Part shown: positions 60,140 to 64,000 of the stretch, piece by piece | Numbering within the stretch: the stretch's first letter is position 1 | How the letters are laid out: every line of letters begins with the position of its first letter | Source of the DNA: Owenia fusiformis | Taxonomy: Eukaryota > Annelida > Polychaeta > Sabellida > Oweniidae | Assembly: GCA_903813345.2 (NCBI GenBank) | Contig: CAIIXF020000001.1 | Coordinates: 37,977,366 to 38,041,365, forward strand | DNA length: 64,000 nt | Direction of reading: 5' to 3' | The notes under the pieces: model-generated | Databases searched by the model: none | Told to the model about the DNA's origin: nothing | Seen by the model: only the letters and a program-made list of their open reading frames with translations | Program-made: the position numbers and the translations under genes

Positions 60140-61408
60140 CAGGGTGGGCCAAAAAAAATGCCACTTTTTTTCAAAATGCTATAACTTTTTTATTTAATTT
60201 TTGATAGAAAATTATAATTTGCATACCAAATATGTCACCAGCGTCTCTCTTAACCTTCTGCACTCTGACTTATTTCAGCAAATATATCCCACGCATCTGA
60301 CTTATTTTTCAAAAATGATATGCCTGGACTAAATAATTAATATCTCGATAACTACTGAATGAATCTGGATAAAATTTTCACAAAGGGAAGATACACTAGC
60401 GTGGCTCATGAGAAAAATGTTCTCATGAATTTTTTTCGTACATAAACACGACTGGGCATAAATATACCATGAATACTCCTCCGGAATCCGCCGTTTCACC
60501 CCTCGGGAGATTCAACGTCTGGTCAGAATCCAAAACTGAATTTGCAGCGATCGAATGTTCATCTTTTCAGTTCAGAAAATATTCTAGTTTCTATTTTCGA
60601 TGACCATTATCGGCTTCCAAGAGCCTAAAGAGCTCGAAAATCGCAATCCATTTCCTCCACATTTTCGTTGTGATCGTATTTTGCCGTCATTTTGTACGAT
60701 TTGTTCACTAAAAACGACTTAAACACTGTTTAAATTGTTGAATTAAGAAATATTTTTCGAAACATCGCCATCTCTAGGTCAACAGGAAGTCACCTACTAA
60801 GGACTGAATAAATCGGGCAATCTAATTGGATCATAAGAACGGCGGGAAAAAGTAAAGTTTTCAAAAGTTAGATTTGTGTCGTCCGGATCCGCCGGTGGAT
60901 TCTGGCGGTAGTTTTGAATGGGCGGATGCGGTCGCCGGTGGTCTGCTAAAGGTTAAACATGTGGTGTGTCATGAGAAATAGGCATAATTTGCAAAATGTT
61001 CCTGAACTGATACGGTCTGATGATCGCCAAGCTAATAGCCCTGATGCGAACACTAGTGAGTATAGGGTATGGAAAGGTCTCCAGTAGATTGTATGAAGGC
61101 ACCCAATCTAGAAAATTGCCCAACTAAAGCTGACAATTAAGACAGGTTGAAAGAAACTTAGCTAACACTTCACGGATACTGATTTATCAGCAAGGCAACT
61201 AAGACTAAAATCTATCATCAAAGAGGGTGGCGGACCAATTGAACTCCTCTTTTAGATCAAATATAATTCAAGTTGAAGGGCTTGTTACATTATATTATTA
61301 CTAAGAACCCCTGGCACTATACAACTTCAAAATTTGGGGTATATAGGTTGGAAAATAAAAAAGTTATAGTGTCTTGAAAAAAAGTGGCGTTTTTTTTGGC
61401 CCACCCTG
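60140..61408 (+). mobile_element. TA-flanked CAGGGTGGGCC element with nested insertion
   Basis: Ends CAGGGTGGGCCAAAAAAAAT and the complement of TTTTTTTTGGCCCACCCTG, followed inward by matching GCCACTTTTTTTCAA, with TA at 60138-60139 and 61409-61410. Without the nested piece at 60254-60952 the element is about 570 bp. Near the right end IKEGGGPIELLF-stop resembles the tail of a Tc1/mariner transposase, so it is an internally deleted derivative. Confidence 0.85.
60254..60952. mobile_element. TTAA-flanked piggyBac-like MITE nested in the element at 60140
   Basis: 699 bp between TTAA at 60250-60253 and TTAA at 60953-60956; ends CCTTCTGCA and TGCTAAAGG are imperfect inverted repeats (CCTTTAGCA type). 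TTAA duplication is the mark of piggyBac transposition. The insert is more GC-rich than its host element and has no long frame. Confidence 0.75.
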
Positions 61409-61410
61409 TA

Positions 61411-62207
61411 TATCTCCCGATGAGGTGAGCGGGAGATATATATATCACGGGCTCATCAGCAATCCCCGGGAATTTCTTTCTGTGCTTTTTTGAATTCCCG
61501 GGATATAATCTGGCTCTATTTGATAAATATTAATTTTGTACACTGTCAAATGTTAAAAGCTGTTGAATTTTAAAAAACAAAAATTGTTGAGGACTTTAAA
61601 TTGAGATAAAATATTCATGTTTTGATTGTAATTATCGTTTGTAATTATTACATTAGGGTTTCCTAACATTCAATGCATATTTAATTCTCATAATCTACCT
61701 AAATCAGTTATTGAATTCTCGATTTTTGATACAGGGTACATCCCTCGGTAAATACAATATATCAACCCTTGGTCCCTGCAGTCCCTTGGGTAGATATATT
61801 GTATTTCCCTCAGATATACCCTGTATCAAAAACCTCCCATCAAATAACCTCTTTATATTCATGGTTGTACTTGCCATACTGATCCATTGCTTAGATACAG
61901 CAAATCACTTAATACGATGACCAAAGATATTAACATGACCAAGCATCAATGACAGTATGGTTGCATAACAGGATTATGAAATGTCTCTGAAATGAAGCAG
62001 ATCTAATTGGGATTATTGACTGAATGATATAAAATAATAATGTTTTGATCATAACAGAGTGTATTCACAAATGTGTTGTTCCACAAAGTAAACATAAAGA
62101 TGATATTTGTTAATCTACGTAAGCTATTTATTTGAAGATATCTGTACTAAAGGAACATAAATAGGCATATTCATGTCATGTGTCAGATAACTCCATTTGT
62201 TTTTCAT
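61411..62207. other. gene-free stretch with two hairpins
   Basis: Contains the local hairpin CCCGGGAATT...GAATTCCCGGG at about 61467-61502 and the 110-bp hairpin at 61723-61832. The remainder is AT-rich with no gene seen. Confidence 0.5.
61723..61832. repeat. 110-bp hairpin with TTTTTGATACAGGGTA ends
   Basis: TTTTTGATACAGGGTA at 61723 pairs perfectly with TACCCTGTATCAAAAA ending 61832. The arms continue through AAATACAATATAT and its complement, meeting at CTGCAG (61776-61781). It may be a short palindromic MITE. Confidence 0.85.
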
Positions 62208-63798
62208 TTAAGGTTTAGCTGTGGCGGTAGTATTCTTTCCCTTCTTGTTTTTATTCTTGTTTTTATTTTTGTTCTTGACCTGACAGTTATCCTCCACTCT
62301 ATATTTCTCCACACAATCTTCCGTCAAACAGGATTCCCGGCAGTCATCTGCATTGCATTTTTTCTTCAACCTCCTCAAAACTACTTTTGGATCTTCAGGT
62401 TCACCTCTCTGGAATAATGAGATATGTATAAGATATTGCATTAACTAGTAATGGGTACCTGTACAACAATGTCCATTCTTAATCAGTTCAAAACAGTTAT
62501 TGTGGACTTACAGCTTATTAAAACTGACTACATGTACATGTATATGTCCCACTGTGTATTACTGAATGTTTGAATGTTATATTTAAGGAATAAATAGTAC
62601 CCCAGACAGGCTGAATGTTGCAGTCATGTTTTTACTCTATATTTGCAATAGAACAACCATTCTCATTATTTTCATGTTTTATTTGAGACAATTTCCAACA
62701 TGGAAAAAAAATATTTTAACAAAATTCCTAAATTTTGGCGGCCTAAAGTCTTTCCAGATGTATTTGATGCCATATTAATTATTGCTGATTATTGTTATTC
62801 ATTTTGTCATATTCACTAATATTATTGCAGTGCATTAGGCCAATGAAAAACATGTCACTCTGAGTCACGTTTCCTCTGATAACGCACCTTTTTTTGCCAC
62901 CGTCACTCAGCATGCAACCCTGTGGCACGTAAATTGTACCATTTGAATATGTCAGGTTTCCCTGACAATTTCATGAAAGAATTTGACACAGCTATATAAA
63001 CACCTCTGAAGGATCTAATGCCGGGAATACTTGAAGTTGGAGAATTGTAACGTTTGAATTCATTTTGGACAGTATTGAACATTTTGATTGGGTTGAACTC
63101 GTGTCCGTTGACAAGAAGATAGACCTCCTCTATGTGCTACTTGGGTGGGCTTAATCTAGGGAACGCTTCACAAAACAAGACCCAGAGCAACAAGTTTTTT
63201 ATTCGCCTAATGCACTGTAATAATATTGAATATGACTAAAGTGAATAACAATAATCAGCCATAATTGTAAATATGGCAACAAATATATCTGGAAAGATTT
63301 TAAACGGCCGAAAATTCAATAGCCAGACAATATTTGAAATGACGTTAAAAGATCAATTGTTCAAGCAAAAACCTGTATTTTTTGACAGTGGAGTGTTTTT
63401 GAAAAAAGCCTGTCAAAATCATAAAATTGGAAATTTTGATAAAATATTTATTTTCCATGTTGGAAATTGTCTCTAGAATAAATCTTGAAAATTTCAAAAA
63501 GAATGGATGTGTTTTCTTAAACATTATAGAGAAAAGAATATATATCTATCTCAAATTATATTGTTACCATTCAAAAGATGACCATTAAATTGACAATGTG
63601 TAAAATTTTCAGATTTTTTTGATGTTCATAATAACATACCCTTTTTGTAGGATCCCTGAACTGGAATTTGCATCCACAACATTGCTTAGCTGGAGTACCA
63701 TTAAACATCTTCATACAGGGCTCACTAGTCATGCAAGACTTAACCTTTTTGGCAATGGCTATAAGGAATAATACCAGTGAGTATAAAACAATGAACAT
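62208..63798 (-). CDS. small cysteine-rich, possibly secreted protein (two-exon model)
   Basis: Exon 63640-63798, donor GTATGT, phase 0, then exon 62208-62408 with acceptor CATTATTCCAG and TAA at 62210-62208. The model gives 119 residues with ten cysteines (KKVKSCMTSEPC, KQCCGCKFQF, KKKCNADDCRESC, TEDC, EDNC). MFIVLYSLVLFLIAIA looks like a signal peptide, with in-frame stops upstream. The tail is a Lys-Asn repeat (KNKNKNKNKNKK), then KGKNTTATAKP. An acceptor-like TATTATTCCTTATAG just before CCATTGCC (63758) offers an alternative in which this is the 3' end of a longer gene starting beyond 64000; then the signal peptide is false. I recognise no family, and function is unknown. Confidence 0.5.
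62409..63639 (-). other. intron of the cysteine-rich gene model
   Basis: About 1.2 kb between the two exons; AT-rich. Short inverted segments such as TTTTGACAGTGGAG near 63379 do not add up to a recognised element. Confidence 0.4.
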
Positions 63799-64000
63799 TA
63801 CATTACAAATATATTAATATTAGAGAAAAGTTAGATTTAGTCATGGATTTCATGATGTTATAGCACCAAAAATAGTCTTATAAATAATAACTTCATGAAC
63901 TTCTCTCATTTGTCCATTATGTTAATTGCCTAGTTCATGTGTCACTCATAACTCACTTGCTTTGGTAATATGCCCCATGAACAATATGACTTTTGATTTT
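63799..64000. other. window edge, nothing seen
   Basis: About 200 bp of AT-rich sequence upstream of the cysteine-rich exon; no exon or repeat recognised. Confidence 0.4.

Overview
AT-rich, intron-rich metazoan nuclear DNA, probably from a marine bilaterian invertebrate. A Toll receptor with two cysteine-cap clusters, a Disabled adaptor and a ZC2HC1 protein fit a lophotrochozoan such as a mollusc, but the sequence alone does not fix the phylum. No bacterial, viral, CRISPR or tRNA signal was seen.

Layout. (1) 1-1974, minus: 5' part of a Toll-like receptor, still open at base 1. (2) 1975-9411: gene-free, with a TTTTCACAC-rich array, a 426-bp MITE and other interspersed repeats. (3) 9412-35762, minus: a Disabled (Dab) endocytic adaptor assembled from ten in-phase coding exons. 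Its start codon sits in an isolated exon at 35747-35762, its PTB domain lies in exons 2-4, and a 3.7-kb exon carries 25 DPF motifs. Intron 1 (13.9 kb) holds a minisatellite, several MITEs and a 6.3-kb foldback element whose arms carry repeated RFX X-box-like sites. (4) 35814-43179: intergenic, with a 5'-truncated LINE that still has its poly(A) tail and target duplication. (5) 43180-52983, plus: a ZC2HC1 (FAM164) zinc-finger gene in eleven or twelve exons, transcribed divergently from Dab; its first two introns hold two long inverted repeats. (6) 52984-62207: gene-free, with several TA-flanked elements of a CAGGGTG-terminus type, one containing a TTAA-flanked piggyBac-like insertion. (7) 62208-63798, minus: a two-exon model for a small cysteine-rich, possibly secreted protein.

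The genes do not form an operon or pathway: the receptor is an innate-immune sensor type, Dab links LDL-receptor-family tails to AP-2/clathrin, and ZC2HC1 is a poorly understood zinc-finger protein. Points deserving most attention are a His in the TIR BB loop where Pro is usual, the DPF expansion in Dab, the foldback element with its X-box-like sites, an inverted duplication holding both the filled and the empty site of one MITE, an 843-bp equal-arm palindrome inside a ZC2HC1 intron, and a 12-nt microexon. Exon models rest on GT/AG sites, reading phase and protein similarity judged by eye; no alignment or search was run.
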